64,000 bases of DNA from Ruthenibacterium lactatiformans (GCF_000949455.1 NZ_JXXK01000009.1:1-64000), one strand, 5' to 3'; shown: positions 1-8,243, counted from the stretch's first letter. The notes: a model not told the origin generated them from the letters alone. A program made the numbers and translations.

Positions 1-44
1 CCTAACAAATGGGGTGCTGTTCAGTTTTGCTGCGCCGCCTTTTG

Positions 45-202
45 GCTTGTCGAAAAAGCTGCGCTTTCCCGCCAAGCTGCCTGCGGACAGGACCTTTGGC
101 CCCGTTCGCTGCGCACGGCGGTTTTCGGCGGTCGCTTCGCTCTACACGCCTCGGCACTGGCCCTGCGGGACGTCGCGGGGTTATTTTAAATAAAAAAGGG
201 GC
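45..202 (+). repeat. 158-bp dispersed repeat, copy A
   Basis: This stretch matches, without gaps and with about 14 differences by eye (roughly 90% identity), the reverse complement of positions 22102-22259. Similarity stops sharply at both ends. One frame is open through both copies, but the substitutions do not look protein-constrained, so I read it as a non-coding interspersed element rather than a gene. No flanking duplication or terminal inverted repeat was seen. Confidence 0.8.
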
Positions 203-336
203 ATCTGCGCGCTAAGAGCCGCGCTTTCAGCGCGGTTGTCCGCAAGGGAGGCTTCGCACCGCTCCGGCACGCGCCTGCGGGCGCAGTCACCACCCCTTTT
301 TCAGGCTGCCCGCAGCCGGGACGACCAAACAAATTT

Positions 337-365
337 TTGCATTTCTGACGGTTATTTGTTACAAT
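337..365 (+). promoter_or_regulatory. sigma-A-type promoter for the YbaK-family gene
   Basis: TTGCAT and TACAAT hexamers are separated by 17 bp, with the -10 box about 64 bp ahead of the GTG start of the downstream deacylase gene. The AT-rich boxes stand out in GC-rich surroundings. Confidence 0.7.
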
Positions 366-428
366 GGGTTCAGTTTTATAGCTGCGGCGGAAAAGATCTG
401 CTCTGCGGCACAGAAGGGGAGAGGGAAC

Positions 429-914
429 GTGGCAATTGAAAAGGTACGGGAATATTTTGAAAGTTTCGGCGCCGCTGCGCGCATCCGGGAATTTGATGTA
501 TCCAGCGCCACGGTGGAATTGGCCGCGCAGGCGCTGGGCTGCGCACCCGAGCGCATCGCAAAAACGCTGTCGTTCCTGGTGGACGGCGGTTGTGCGCTGG
601 TGGTGGCGGCGGGCGACGCCAAGGTGGACAATCCACGCTTCAAGGCGCAGTTTCACACCAAGGCAAAGATGCTCACCCCCGGCGAAGTGGAGGCGATGGT
701 GGGCCACGCTGTGGGCGGCGTATGCCCCTTTGCTGTCAACCCGGGCGTAAAAATATATCTGGATGCTTCTCTGCGGCGGTTTGAAACAGTGTTCCCCGCC
801 TGCGGCAGCAGCAACAGTGCCATTGAACTGACCATCTCGGAGCTGGAACAGTATTCCCGTTTCGATGCATGGGTGGATGTCTGCAAGGGATGGCGGGCGG
901 AAAGGGAAGGCTGA
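429..914 (+). CDS. YbaK/EbsC-family aminoacyl-tRNA deacylase
   Basis: A 161-residue cytoplasmic protein of the YbaK/ProX/INS editing superfamily, whose members hydrolyse mischarged Cys-tRNA(Pro) or similar species in trans. The family pattern is visible along the whole length: the RIAKTLSF segment with the conserved lysine (about residue 45), the alternating LVVAAGD strand, and the GGVCPFA...VKIYLDASL core near residues 97-115. The length is typical. The GTG start follows a GAGGG ribosome site, and a good promoter lies upstream. The exact tRNA substrate cannot be read from sequence; a proline-type editing role is most likely. It may be co-transcribed with the membrane protein 60 bp downstream. 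Confidence 0.85.
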   Translation: MAIEKVREYFESFGAAARIREFDVSSATVELAAQALGCAPERIAKTLSFLVDGGCALVVAAGDAKVDNPRFKAQFHTKAKMLTPGEVEAMVGHAVGGVCPFAVNPGVKIYLDASLRRFETVFPACGSSNSAIELTISELEQYSRFDAWVDVCKGWRAEREG

Positions 915-974
915 AAGGCCTTTTTCGAAGAAAGAGCGTGTGCCCACAGGGACGCTGGAAAGCAGGAGGAAGCC

Positions 975-2501
975 ATGGACGAAGCGGGTGAAAAACTCAA
1001 ACGGGCGTTTACAGGCGCGTTTGCGCTGCTGTTCGCCGTCATCGTGCTGTGTGCGGTTTTCTGCAACCAGAACGTGTTCGGCACGCAAAGCCCGCGGAGC
1101 CTGCTGGCCGGGGGGCTGGCGCTGGCTGTGGGCGTGCTGTGCGCCGCGTGGCTGCTGCGCCTGCTGCCCGCCCCGGGCAAAAGGCTGCGCCGGACGCTGC
1201 TGGCGGCGTTTTTCACGCTGTGCTTTTTGGCGCAGGCCCATGTGGGCAGGGCGCTGGTGGTGGGTGCCACCGGAGACTGGGATTTCGGCATCGTGCTGCG
1301 CGCCGCGCTGGACTTTGCGGCAGACGGTGCGCAGGGCGGTATTTATTTCAACAATTTCCCCAACAACCAGCCGCTCATGCTGCTGTTGGCGGAGTTGTTT
1401 CGTCTGCTGCGGGCCTGTGGTGTGACGGAGGAGTATGAGCTGCTGGTTTGGGGCATGCGCTTCGGCGCGGTGCTGCTGCAGCTTGCACTGTTCTTTCTGT
1501 ACCTATGCGCCGCGCGTCTGCTGGGCCGTCGGGCCGGCGCGCTGACGCTGCTGCTGGGTGCGGCCACAGCGCCGTTTTTGCTGTATGCGCCCGTCTATTA
1601 TACGGATACCGTCACCGCGCCCATTCCCATTGCCATATTGTACTGCTGGCTGCGCCTGCGCGCGGCCCGACGGGAGGGGCGGCCGGGCCGGGGCCCGCTG
1701 GCGGCTGTTTTTGTGCTGGGCGTTTTGGGGACGCTGCTTAAAGTGACCGTCGTTATCATGGTCATCGCCGTGGTGCTGGATTGGATGATCTCGTTCCCAA
1801 AGCTGCGGGAGCGACTGGCAGCGCTGGCTTTGTTGGCCGCCGTGGTGGCGGGCGTGAATGCGGGCAGCTTTGCGGCCGCGCACAGCGGTGCGTTCCGTAA
1901 GGCGCAGCCGGGGGATGAGATACCCAAAACGCATTGGATAATGATGGGCCTCGCGGGAAACGGCGGGTACAACAACGAGGATTATGTGTTGACATTTTCT
2001 GCGCCGGACGGTGAGACGCGCAAGGCGCTTATCCGGGACGAGATCGCCGCGCGCCTGAAGGAGATGGGGCCCGCGGGTCTGGTGCGGCACGCACTGGATA
2101 AGATCGGTTATACGTGGGGCGAGGGCACCTATTATCTGCCGCATAAATTGGCCATGGGACCGACCCAGCCGCATAGCTTCTGGGCGGAAATTTTTTTTGA
2201 AGGCAGGGCGCACTTTTCGCTGTTCCTGCGCTATGCCAACGGATTGATGCTCTGCATGCTGCTGTATCTTTTGGCCGGCGCGCTGCAAAAGCAGAGCCGA
2301 GACGTGCTGTTTGCCGCGCGGCTCTCAGTCTGCGGGCTGTTTTTCTTTCTGTTGATATGGGAGGCGCGCAGCCGTTATCTGGTCAATTATGTGCCGGTGC
2401 TGCTCCTGCTGTTTGCTGCGGCCGCGTGGGGAATGGCCGGTCGCCTGCCTGGGTGGGGCTGCAAACAGCGCGGTACAGGCGGTGAAAGTATACCCGGATG
2501 A
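975..2501 (+). CDS. polytopic membrane protein, probable GT-C-fold glycosyltransferase (GT39-like)
   Basis: A 508-residue protein with roughly 11-13 hydrophobic segments. After the first two membrane spans comes a long outside loop with acidic residues (GDWDFG, about residue 98) and a YFNNFPNNQP motif, a pattern typical of polyprenyl-phosphate-dependent GT-C glycosyltransferases in Firmicutes. The end carries a WEARSRYLVNY motif followed by a last hydrophobic helix, also common in that group. A GGAGG site precedes the ATG. I infer transfer of a sugar from a lipid carrier to a surface polymer or protein; donor and acceptor are unknown. The gene ends at a strong terminator shared with the convergent GGDEF gene. 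Confidence 0.6.
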   Translation: MDEAGEKLKRAFTGAFALLFAVIVLCAVFCNQNVFGTQSPRSLLAGGLALAVGVLCAAWLLRLLPAPGKRLRRTLLAAFFTLCFLAQAHVGRALVVGATGDWDFGIVLRAALDFAADGAQGGIYFNNFPNNQPLMLLLAELFRLLRACGVTEEYELLVWGMRFGAVLLQLALFFLYLCAARLLGRRAGALTLLLGAATAPFLLYAPVYYTDTVTAPIPIAILYCWLRLRAARREGRPGRGPLAAVFVLGVLGTLLKVTVVIMVIAVVLDWMISFPKLRERLAALALLAAVVAGVNAGSFAAAHSGAFRKAQPGDEIPKTHWIMMGLAGNGGYNNEDYVLTFSAPDGETRKALIRDEIAARLKEMGPAGLVRHALDKIGYTWGEGTYYLPHKLAMGPTQPHSFWAEIFFEGRAHFSLFLRYANGLMLCMLLYLLAGALQKQSRDVLFAARLSVCGLFFFLLIWEARSRYLVNYVPVLLLLFAAAAWGMAGRLPGWGCKQRGTGGESIPG

Positions 2502-2530
2502 AGCATCCGTGTTTGGCTGGAGCAAAGGCA

Positions 2531-2570
2531 AACGCCCCGCGCCGGGGTATCCCGGGGCGGGGCGTTTTTT
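2531..2570. terminator. bidirectional terminator between convergent genes
   Basis: A GC-rich hairpin (acgccccgc...gcggggcgt) is followed by a T run on the + strand and preceded by A residues. It sits between the convergent glycosyltransferase and GGDEF genes. Confidence 0.8.
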
Positions 2571-2602
2571 CAAAAAGTTCCTCGCGCATATGCGCGGCCG
2601 TG

Positions 2603-3904
2603 TCAGCCATGCTCCGGTACGCCGTAATGCTCCTGCTTGTCCGCATACATGCTCTCGTCGGCAGCGCGCACCAGCTCGTCAAGATCTTCCCGGGCGCAGG
2701 CGTGCCAGGCTCCGCCCAACGAAACGCCGTAGTCTGTTTCACTGGCAAGGCGGTCGCGGGCTTTCGCGAGCATTGTCTCGAACCGGGCCTGCGTCACACC
2801 CGGGCACAGCACGACGAATTCATCACCGCTCATGCGGTAGATGTGCGCGCCGGGGAAGCAGGCGCGCAGTACGTCTGCTGTCTGCATGATAACGGCGTCG
2901 CCCCGGCTGTGGCCGTAGCGGTCGTTGATCTGCTTGAGGCTGTTGATGTCGCAGAATACCGCGCCGATGGGGCCGGCGGGAATGGGACCGGCCAGAAAAC
3001 GCTGGTATTGCAGACGGTTTTCCAGCCCGGTGAGCGCGTCGTGACGGTTTTGGTATTCCAGACGGGACTGCAGGCGCCGGCGCGACAGTTCGGAACCGAC
3101 AAAGTAGGCCAGCGATTCCAGCACGCGTGTATCGTCAATGCCGGAGGCGGCATTTGCAACGCCCAGCAGGCCGCGGCCGAACGTGTGCGGCAGCGGCGCA
3201 AATAGCAGGGCGCTGACCCCGGCATCCTGCATCTGTGCCGCGACCTGACGGTATTCAGGGCCCAGCCGCTCCGCAAGGATACATTGTGCCTGAGGCGATT
3301 CAAGCAATCGGTTGAGCAGCGATCCGTTGGACAGAGAGATCGAAGGAAACTCCAGAGGTTCCGCGTCGGCGGCCGTCCACAGCTGGGTGCAGTGCACGCT
3401 TCTGCCGGAAGCATGTAGCTCCAGCAGGAACGCGTGAGATGCCTGATAGAAACCGCCGACACAGGACAGCACGGCCTGCGCGGCCTCGCGGGAGGATGCC
3501 GCGTCCATCAGGCGGCGGATGCATTCCACCAATGTTCGCTCGGTCTCCAGCTTGCGGGCGGTGTCCCGGCTCAGCAGCTCCTGTTCGGTGATATCCACCG
3601 CGATCTCCAGCCGCGCCGGACGTCCGTCCCAATCAATCAGTTTGTCTTTCAAAAGAAAATGCCGCCCCATGGAAGGGTTGTTGAATTCCCAAACGTAAAA
3701 TTTGTCCGGTGTGAGCCGGGCATTGGTGCAGTAAGGACAAGGGGCGGGCTGGCCCTGCAGCAGTGCATAGCATGGCTTGCCCTTGTAATCCCGGGTGGGG
3801 AGCAGAGAACGGCAGCGGCGGTTGGCGTAAAGCAATTCATATGTATTCGGGTCGCTCACATAAACGATCTCATCCAACGCATCCAGCAGGTCCTGTGGGC
3901 CCAT
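2603..3904 (-). CDS. PAS-GAF-GGDEF diguanylate cyclase
   Basis: A soluble 434-residue signalling protein expected to make c-di-GMP. Domain order: PAS at about 5-110 with a PCPYC cysteine pair, a GAF-like domain at about 125-260, then a GGDEF domain at about 280-430. The signature reads SGDEF instead of GGDEF, a variant found in active cyclases. No RxxD product-inhibition site is seen at the usual place. I chose the ATG at 3904 because AAAGGAG lies 9 nt upstream; an upstream in-frame extension lacks a ribosome site. It is divergent from a ribbon-helix-helix regulator gene, and a perfect palindrome overlaps its -35 box. A membrane HD-GYP gene lies 1.2 kb further on, so synthesis and breakdown of c-di-GMP are both encoded here. 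Confidence 0.85.
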   Translation of the reverse strand: MGPQDLLDALDEIVYVSDPNTYELLYANRRCRSLLPTRDYKGKPCYALLQGQPAPCPYCTNARLTPDKFYVWEFNNPSMGRHFLLKDKLIDWDGRPARLEIAVDITEQELLSRDTARKLETERTLVECIRRLMDAASSREAAQAVLSCVGGFYQASHAFLLELHASGRSVHCTQLWTAADAEPLEFPSISLSNGSLLNRLLESPQAQCILAERLGPEYRQVAAQMQDAGVSALLFAPLPHTFGRGLLGVANAASGIDDTRVLESLAYFVGSELSRRRLQSRLEYQNRHDALTGLENRLQYQRFLAGPIPAGPIGAVFCDINSLKQINDRYGHSRGDAVIMQTADVLRACFPGAHIYRMSGDEFVVLCPGVTQARFETMLAKARDRLASETDYGVSLGGAWHACAREDLDELVRAADESMYADKQEHYGVPEHG

Positions 3905-3938
3905 TGCCGCAGCACTCCTTTCCAGAACTTTCTTCTTA

Positions 3939-3967
3939 AGCATAGCATGAATTCGTTTTGATATCAA
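3939..3967 (-). promoter_or_regulatory. promoter of the GGDEF gene with palindromic operator over the -35 box
   Basis: Reading the minus strand, TTGATA and TATGCT are separated by 17 bp. The -35 box lies inside the perfect 10-bp palindrome TTGATATCAA (3958-3967). The neighbouring ribbon-helix-helix protein is the obvious candidate to bind it, which is an inference. Confidence 0.6.
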
Positions 3968-3983
3968 TATGCATTCGGATAAT

Positions 3984-4017
3984 TTGAAGTGATTACGATA
4001 TACTTTTGATATCACTT
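3984..4017 (+). promoter_or_regulatory. promoter/operator of the ribbon-helix-helix gene
   Basis: TTGAAG and TGATAT are spaced 17 bp apart. An inverted repeat (aagtgat at 3987-3993 and atcactt at 4011-4017) brackets the core promoter, and a second GATATC centre lies in the -10 region, echoing the palindrome at 3958. This is consistent with autoregulation. Confidence 0.5.
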
Positions 4018-4034
4018 TGAATGGAGGCTGTGCC

Positions 4035-4202
4035 GTGGGAAACTATTATGCACCGTTTTCCCTGCGCATTTCTGAGACTTTGATCACAAAGCTGAAAATC
4101 ATTGCGATAGAGAACAAACGCTCTACCAATAAAGAGATGGAGTATGCGTTGGAAAAATATGTGAATGAGTATGAAAAGGCGCATGGGGAAGTTCCTGTGT
4201 AA
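4035..4202 (+). CDS. Arc-type ribbon-helix-helix DNA-binding protein
   Basis: A 55-residue protein that is almost entirely one Arc/MetJ-type fold: a beta strand (FSLRIS), helix A (ETLITKLKIIAIENKR) and helix B starting STNKEMEYALEKYV. The RS-TNKE turn between helices is typical of Arc-like proteins, which bind operators as dimers of dimers. I use the GTG start because GGAGG lies 7 nt upstream; an earlier in-frame ATG has no ribosome site. It is divergent from the diguanylate cyclase gene, and palindromic sites fill the shared promoter region, so it probably represses itself and perhaps the cyclase. Confidence 0.8.
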   Translation: MGNYYAPFSLRISETLITKLKIIAIENKRSTNKEMEYALEKYVNEYEKAHGEVPV

Positions 4203-4211
4203 GGATACGCC

Positions 4212-4262
4212 AAGGCCCCGATGCACGGACTGTTTCGCTGTCCGTGCATCGGGGCCTTTTAT
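4212..4262 (+). terminator. intrinsic terminator
   Basis: A near-perfect stem of about 19 bp (aaggccccgatgcacggac and complement) with a short loop, followed by TTTTATTTT, directly after the ribbon-helix-helix gene. Confidence 0.9.
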
Positions 4263-4484
4263 TTTGCAGCATTATAGAGCTGTTCATAAATAAAACCGCG
4301 CGTTGAAAACAATCGGCGCTTTGTTCCGGTACATCCTACAAAACGTGTGTTAGGCCGCAAGGAACGGCGGTCCCAACTGGGAGATACCGCGGCGAACGGA
4401 ACGGGCCGCTTATAGCCGGAGCACCGCCCGCGTTTTCTGCACCGCTTTGTTTGCCGGCAGGGACGGCGTGCGTACAGACAGCGG

Positions 4485-5048
4485 TCACACCGAATGTTTT
4501 GCGGGACGCAGCATCGTAAAGCAAAGCATCGCCGCGCCCACTCCCAGCACCAGGTCCCCGATGCTGGCAAAGCCCAGCAGGCGCCCGAACGGCTCCAGCG
4601 CCAGAACATCGCCCAGAAAAACAAGACGCGTGCTGTCTGTGACAGGCGCGTAGGCAAAGATCTCACCAGAAGCGAGCTGCGCGGCCAGGCGGGTGCCAGC
4701 GGCCGACTCCAGCACGTGCGCGGAGACAGGCATTGCGCCGCCGTTCAGCGCAATAACGGCAAAATTCATCCCGGCCCCGGCGCCGAACACAAAACTCCAA
4801 ACACCGCGGCGCAGATTGGCCGCCACAAAAATAAACAGCAGGCCATAATGCAGCAGACATACGGCCAGGGGCGCATAAGACGCAAACGCGGGGAACAGAC
4901 GCGCTGCATACGGCCCCGCAGCCTTGCACAGATAGGCGGCCACCGGAAGCCACAGCAGCGCGATATTGTGCTGTGCCATCGCGCGCAGGCTGCCGCCGCA
5001 GGCAAGGCCGGCGGCCAGCCCGCACAGAATGAATGCCAGCAGCACCAA
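4485..5048 (-). CDS. DUF5317 membrane protein
   Basis: A 187-residue hydrophobic protein with about five membrane segments and the family hallmark MNFAVIALNGGAMPVS (about residues 94-109). This matches DUF5317, a clostridial family of unknown function often found near HD-GYP or signalling genes. The TTG start has an AAAGGAGG site 8 nt upstream. The gene lies 33 bp downstream of the HD-GYP gene on the same strand, so they are probably one transcript. No function is proposed. Confidence 0.7.
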   Translation of the reverse strand: MVLLAFILCGLAAGLACGGSLRAMAQHNIALLWLPVAAYLCKAAGPYAARLFPAFASYAPLAVCLLHYGLLFIFVAANLRRGVWSFVFGAGAGMNFAVIALNGGAMPVSAHVLESAAGTRLAAQLASGEIFAYAPVTDSTRLVFLGDVLALEPFGRLLGFASIGDLVLGVGAAMLCFTMLRPAKHSV

Positions 5049-5081
5049 GCCGTGCGCCTCCTTTCGTGAACAGCCCGCGGG

Positions 5082-6398
5082 CTACAGCAGGCTTTCTTCA
5101 GGCTCGCGTGCGGCGTCCAGCTCTGGAGCCAGAGAAATGAATACCTCCACGACCTTGGGGTCGAGCTGTGAACCGGCCACCTCCTGCATCACAGCCAGCG
5201 CCTGTTCGCGGGACATGCCGTTGCGGTAGGGCCTGTCCGACGTCATGGCGTCAAAAGTATCTGCAACGGCAAGGATAGCCGCAGAGAGCGGCAGCTCGCC
5301 GGGAGCGGGACCTTCGGCGGGATAGCCCTTGGCGTCGTAACGGTGATGGTGATACAGCACCGCGTCGTTTACCGTGTCGGAAAAACGGATGCTGTCGATG
5401 ATCTTACGCCCCATCACAGGATGCTGCTGGATCAGTTCGAATTCCTCGGCTGTAAGAGCGGCGGGCTTGTTGAGCACGGCGTCGTCGATGCCGATTTTGC
5501 CCACGTCGTGCAGCAGAGCGGCCGTCTTGACGTCGGCCACGAAGCTGGGAGATTTGTGCATGGCGCGGGCAATGGCCTCGCTGTAATACGCTACGCGTCG
5601 GGAATGGCCCTGGGTGTAATGATCTTTGGCGTCCACGGCCATGCTCAGGGCGGCGATGGTGCGCATATGCATGGATTTGCTGTCCAGATACAGCTTGAAG
5701 GAATAGCGTGCCAGCATGAGCGGCGCCATGAACAGCACGATGTAAAAGTAGCTGTTGGGCATGTTGATGACGATGCCCAGCAGCAGTCCCAGCGGAACGG
5801 TGGCGATGATGTTGGGCAGCAGGCCGCCGATATTCTGGCGCATCAGCGTGCCGAACTGGCCCATGCCGCCTACCTGGTAATACAGGATGAACAGCGTCAG
5901 GTTGACAAGGATGCACAGTGCGGCGAACAGCAGGGAAAGCCCAAGGGCGGGCAGAGAGGCCAGGTTATCCGGCATGCCCGCCAACAGAAGCGGCAGCCCG
6001 CCCGCGCTGATGGAAACAAGGATGTTCCCGGTGTTGAACAGCTCCTTGCGGGGCTCACGGGCCAATGGCCAGTAATAATGCTTGGTGGCGGGGTTTTGCA
6101 TCACGGTGAAAAGCGTCGATACCCCGAACAGAACCACCGCCAGCGGCGCTCCGCCCGTTATGGCGCAGGCCAGTACGGGCACGAAGCTGATCTCCAGCGT
6201 TTTGTCTTCCGCGAAATAAATGGGCAGCATCCGGCACACCACCATCAGCAGCACCATCATCAGGCTGTAGCTCCAGATATCCCCGCGGCTGCTGCCCGGC
6301 AGATAATAAGGATATACCTCCCAAAGGGAAAGCAAAAAAACCGACAGCCCCGCAATGGAGACGGCGGTCGTATATACCCGCAGCTTTTTTTCGTCCAT
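5082..6398 (-). CDS. membrane HD-GYP domain protein, probable c-di-GMP phosphodiesterase
   Basis: A 438-residue protein: about eight hydrophobic segments in the first 220 residues form a membrane sensor-like region, followed by an HD-GYP domain. Visible metal and signature residues are HSRRVA, LLHDVGKIG, HHHRYDAKGYP and AVADTFDAMTSDRPYR. The GYP motif is intact, so hydrolysis of c-di-GMP is likely. I place the start at the ATG preceded by GGGAGG rather than an upstream extension. Two perfect 16-bp tandem repeats lie 100-135 bp upstream, in the presumed promoter. The DUF5317 gene follows on the same strand. Confidence 0.85.
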   Translation of the reverse strand: MDEKKLRVYTTAVSIAGLSVFLLSLWEVYPYYLPGSSRGDIWSYSLMMVLLMVVCRMLPIYFAEDKTLEISFVPVLACAITGGAPLAVVLFGVSTLFTVMQNPATKHYYWPLAREPRKELFNTGNILVSISAGGLPLLLAGMPDNLASLPALGLSLLFAALCILVNLTLFILYYQVGGMGQFGTLMRQNIGGLLPNIIATVPLGLLLGIVINMPNSYFYIVLFMAPLMLARYSFKLYLDSKSMHMRTIAALSMAVDAKDHYTQGHSRRVAYYSEAIARAMHKSPSFVADVKTAALLHDVGKIGIDDAVLNKPAALTAEEFELIQQHPVMGRKIIDSIRFSDTVNDAVLYHHHRYDAKGYPAEGPAPGELPLSAAILAVADTFDAMTSDRPYRNGMSREQALAVMQEVAGSQLDPKVVEVFISLAPELDAAREPEESLL

Positions 6399-6500
6399 AG
6401 CCGTTTTCCTCCCGGCGCAGGTCTGCGCCACACACAGCCCGGCGCAAAATGCGCCGTTTTTTGACGCCGCAGGGCGGCGCCGCAGATTTCTATATACCTT

Positions 6501-6532
6501 ATATAAATATATCCCAATATAAATATATCCCA
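6501..6532. repeat. two tandem copies of a 16-bp AT-rich repeat
   Basis: The unit atataaatatatccca occurs twice, head to tail and without mismatch, about 100 bp upstream of the HD-GYP start. Each unit could supply a -10-like box on the minus strand, so a promoter or a regulator site is likely. Confidence 0.75.
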
Positions 6533-6620
6533 GATGGCGCACACAAGCGCCGTAAACTTCAAAAAACAGGGCGGCCGGCAGGGCTCCGGGAAACAGGCCG
6601 TGTCCGGCCCGTTCAAGTAC

Positions 6621-6698
6621 TTATCTTACGCAGAAGAAAGCGCCGCTGGCGAGAACCAAAGAGCACAGAGAAGCCAGAGCAAACAGGATCTTTTTCAT
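6621..6698 (-). CDS. possible 25-residue hydrophobic peptide
   Basis: An ATG with AAGGAG 12-13 nt upstream opens a 25-codon frame: a KK-containing start followed by a strongly hydrophobic stretch ending SGAFFCVR. It looks like a signal-peptide or single-span membrane peptide. It lies between the HD-GYP gene and the conserved gene upstream, on the same strand. Spacing to the ribosome site is slightly long and there is no homology evidence, so this is only a candidate. Confidence 0.35.
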   Translation of the reverse strand: MKKILFALASLCSLVLASGAFFCVR

Positions 6699-6805
6699 AA
6701 CAGATATAGCCTCCTTACGGTACTCTGCCCTCCGCTATCCGGGCATGCTATATCCGCTCCGCTGTGCCGGCCCGCCCCTGTTTACCAAAGGAAAGCGGCC
6801 CCGTT

Positions 6806-7435
6806 TTACCCCGCCGTGTGGGGCAGAACGGAAAGCCTGCGGTTTACCGCGCTCAATACGCTGTGTACCGCAGCATTGTCGGGGTCTTCATTTAAAAATG
6901 CGCTGCCAAGCAGGCGTTGGCCATCCAGCAGGCTGTACACCTGCGCCACCACGATACCCTGTCCCGCCAGCGTCACCGCATCCACGCTGGCCAATTCGAA
7001 GCAGGTTTCACCCGCCGCGCGGTTCACTGCCGCAAGCGCGGCCTCGGAAACGCACCGTCGCCGGGCAAAAGGCGTATTCGCGCTTTCGCCGTGGCCGGTA
7101 TACGTGTCGCAGCCGCGCGCCAGCGTTACCGAAGCAGACACACGCCCGCCCGCGCTTTTGATCTCCAGCCCCGTATGGGCAAGACGGAAATCCCCCCGGG
7201 GGGCAAGCCCCTCGGAGAGCTGTGCAACGCTGATGATGCGGTGGTCCACCTGTACGCCGAACTGCGCCGTCAAAGCAGACTGGATATCGCGTACCAGCGA
7301 TTTCGAACTTTTCTCGGGCCCGGCGAGCACGTGGATCTCGCACGGCATGCCGTTTTCGGCAAATACCACCTGGGCCGCCTGCACGCCTTCCAGGCGGCAG
7401 ATCAGCTCCTGCCAGAGCGTTTCAGTACCGGACAT
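6806..7435 (-). CDS. conserved protein of unknown function (VRDI...FG..VDHR.IS.AQL type)
   Basis: A 209-residue soluble protein. The N-terminal part reads as one small alpha/beta domain (LEGVQAAQVVF, EIHVLAG, VRDIQSALTAQFGVQVDHR, ISVAQL), a pattern I recognise from uncharacterised Firmicutes proteins. The second half holds a separate alpha/beta region (ASVTLARG...RRRCVSEAALAAVN). The start was set at the ATG with GGAGGG 9 nt upstream; a strong minus-strand promoter precedes it. No catalytic residues are evident and no function is proposed. Confidence 0.6.
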   Translation of the reverse strand: MSGTETLWQELICRLEGVQAAQVVFAENGMPCEIHVLAGPEKSSKSLVRDIQSALTAQFGVQVDHRIISVAQLSEGLAPRGDFRLAHTGLEIKSAGGRVSASVTLARGCDTYTGHGESANTPFARRRCVSEAALAAVNRAAGETCFELASVDAVTLAGQGIVVAQVYSLLDGQRLLGSAFLNEDPDNAAVHSVLSAVNRRLSVLPHTAG

Positions 7436-7496
7436 CCACAGCTTCCCTCCATCCACAGCCGCGGGGCGGCTGGATCAATACGCCGAATTTAATACC

Positions 7497-7526
7497 ATCA
7501 TAGCGCATGAACGGCACCCTTGTCAA
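7497..7526 (-). promoter_or_regulatory. sigma-A promoter of the conserved gene
   Basis: On the minus strand, a consensus TTGACA is followed 18 bp later by TATGAT, about 60 bp ahead of the ATG. Confidence 0.75.
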
Positions 7527-7828
7527 CGAATGCATGGTCAAAAAGGGCATTTCAAAAAAAATACTTTTTGAATGGTGTGTTTAACAGGATTTAAGCTTGA
7601 TATAGTCAGGAAATTTTTTCCTTTGCTGTTTTAGCCCGGCTTTCAGCGGCCGCGTGGGGGCAGTTTGTGTTTTGCGGCATGCCCAGGGCTTAGCGCCGGA
7701 TCCGCAATGTATATCCAATCTGCCTAAAAGTGCTTTCGCGGCCGGAAGATGTTTTGAGCGATTTTCTGAATGTTGTGAAAAAAGTGTGTTTGAAGAGTTA
7801 CAATTCGTTGAAATGCACAAAAAACATC

Positions 7829-7856
7829 TTGTCCTTTACGCAAAAAATGCTATAAT
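7829..7856 (+). promoter_or_regulatory. promoter of the Ser-rich lipoprotein gene
   Basis: TTGTCC, a 16-bp spacer and a consensus TATAAT lie about 90 bp upstream of the ATG. The rest of the 7527-7947 intergenic stretch holds only a small A/T hairpin near 7551-7572 and no gene I can support. Confidence 0.7.
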
Positions 7857-7947
7857 CAGACACAGCCTTTACAAATGCCCTTGCGCAGCACTCTGCGGCG
7901 CGGGCAGAGAGGCTGTATAAAGAATCGAAAAAATGGAGGTTTTCACT

Positions 7948-8223
7948 ATGAAAAAAGTTCTTGTTCTTGCTGTTGCGGCGCTGATGGCGCTGTCTCTGGT
8001 TGCCTGCGGCACCGACTCTTCCTCTTCCAGCGCTCCGGCTTCCACAGCTCCGTCCAGCACGTCTGTGTCTGAGCCGGCCAGCACCAGCGCTTCCGAGCCG
8101 GCCAGCACCTCTGCGTCTGCCAGCACTTCCGAGTCTGCCAGCGCTTCTGAGAGCGCCAGCACCTCTGAGGTTGCCGAGAGCGCCAGCAGCAGCGAAAGCG
8201 CCAGCGCTTCCACGGCTGCGTAA
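7948..8223 (+). CDS. small Ser/Ala-rich lipoprotein
   Basis: A 91-residue protein: lipoprotein signal with lipobox LVAC (lipidated Cys about residue 20), then a low-complexity tail made almost only of Ser, Ala, Thr, Glu and Pro. There is no folded domain. The ATG at 7948 follows TGGAGG; a more upstream ATG contains the ribosome site itself. The tail closely resembles the last 30 residues of the oligopeptide-binding protein 5 kb downstream, and its linker also contains the GCTCCGGC octamer (8032-8039) found at that gene's junctions. It has its own promoter and terminator. It could be a surface spacer, or the carrier type from which the permuted binding protein was built. Confidence 0.75.
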   Translation: MKKVLVLAVAALMALSLVACGTDSSSSSAPASTAPSSTSVSEPASTSASEPASTSASASTSESASASESASTSEVAESASSSESASASTAA

Positions 8224-8243
8224 TTGCTTTTTTGCACGCGGTG

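Noticed and set aside
9..215. 68-codon frame covering the dispersed repeat
   Set aside because: The frame is conserved in the second copy, but substitutions are not biased to silent positions and no ribosome site precedes it, so the repeat is treated as non-coding.
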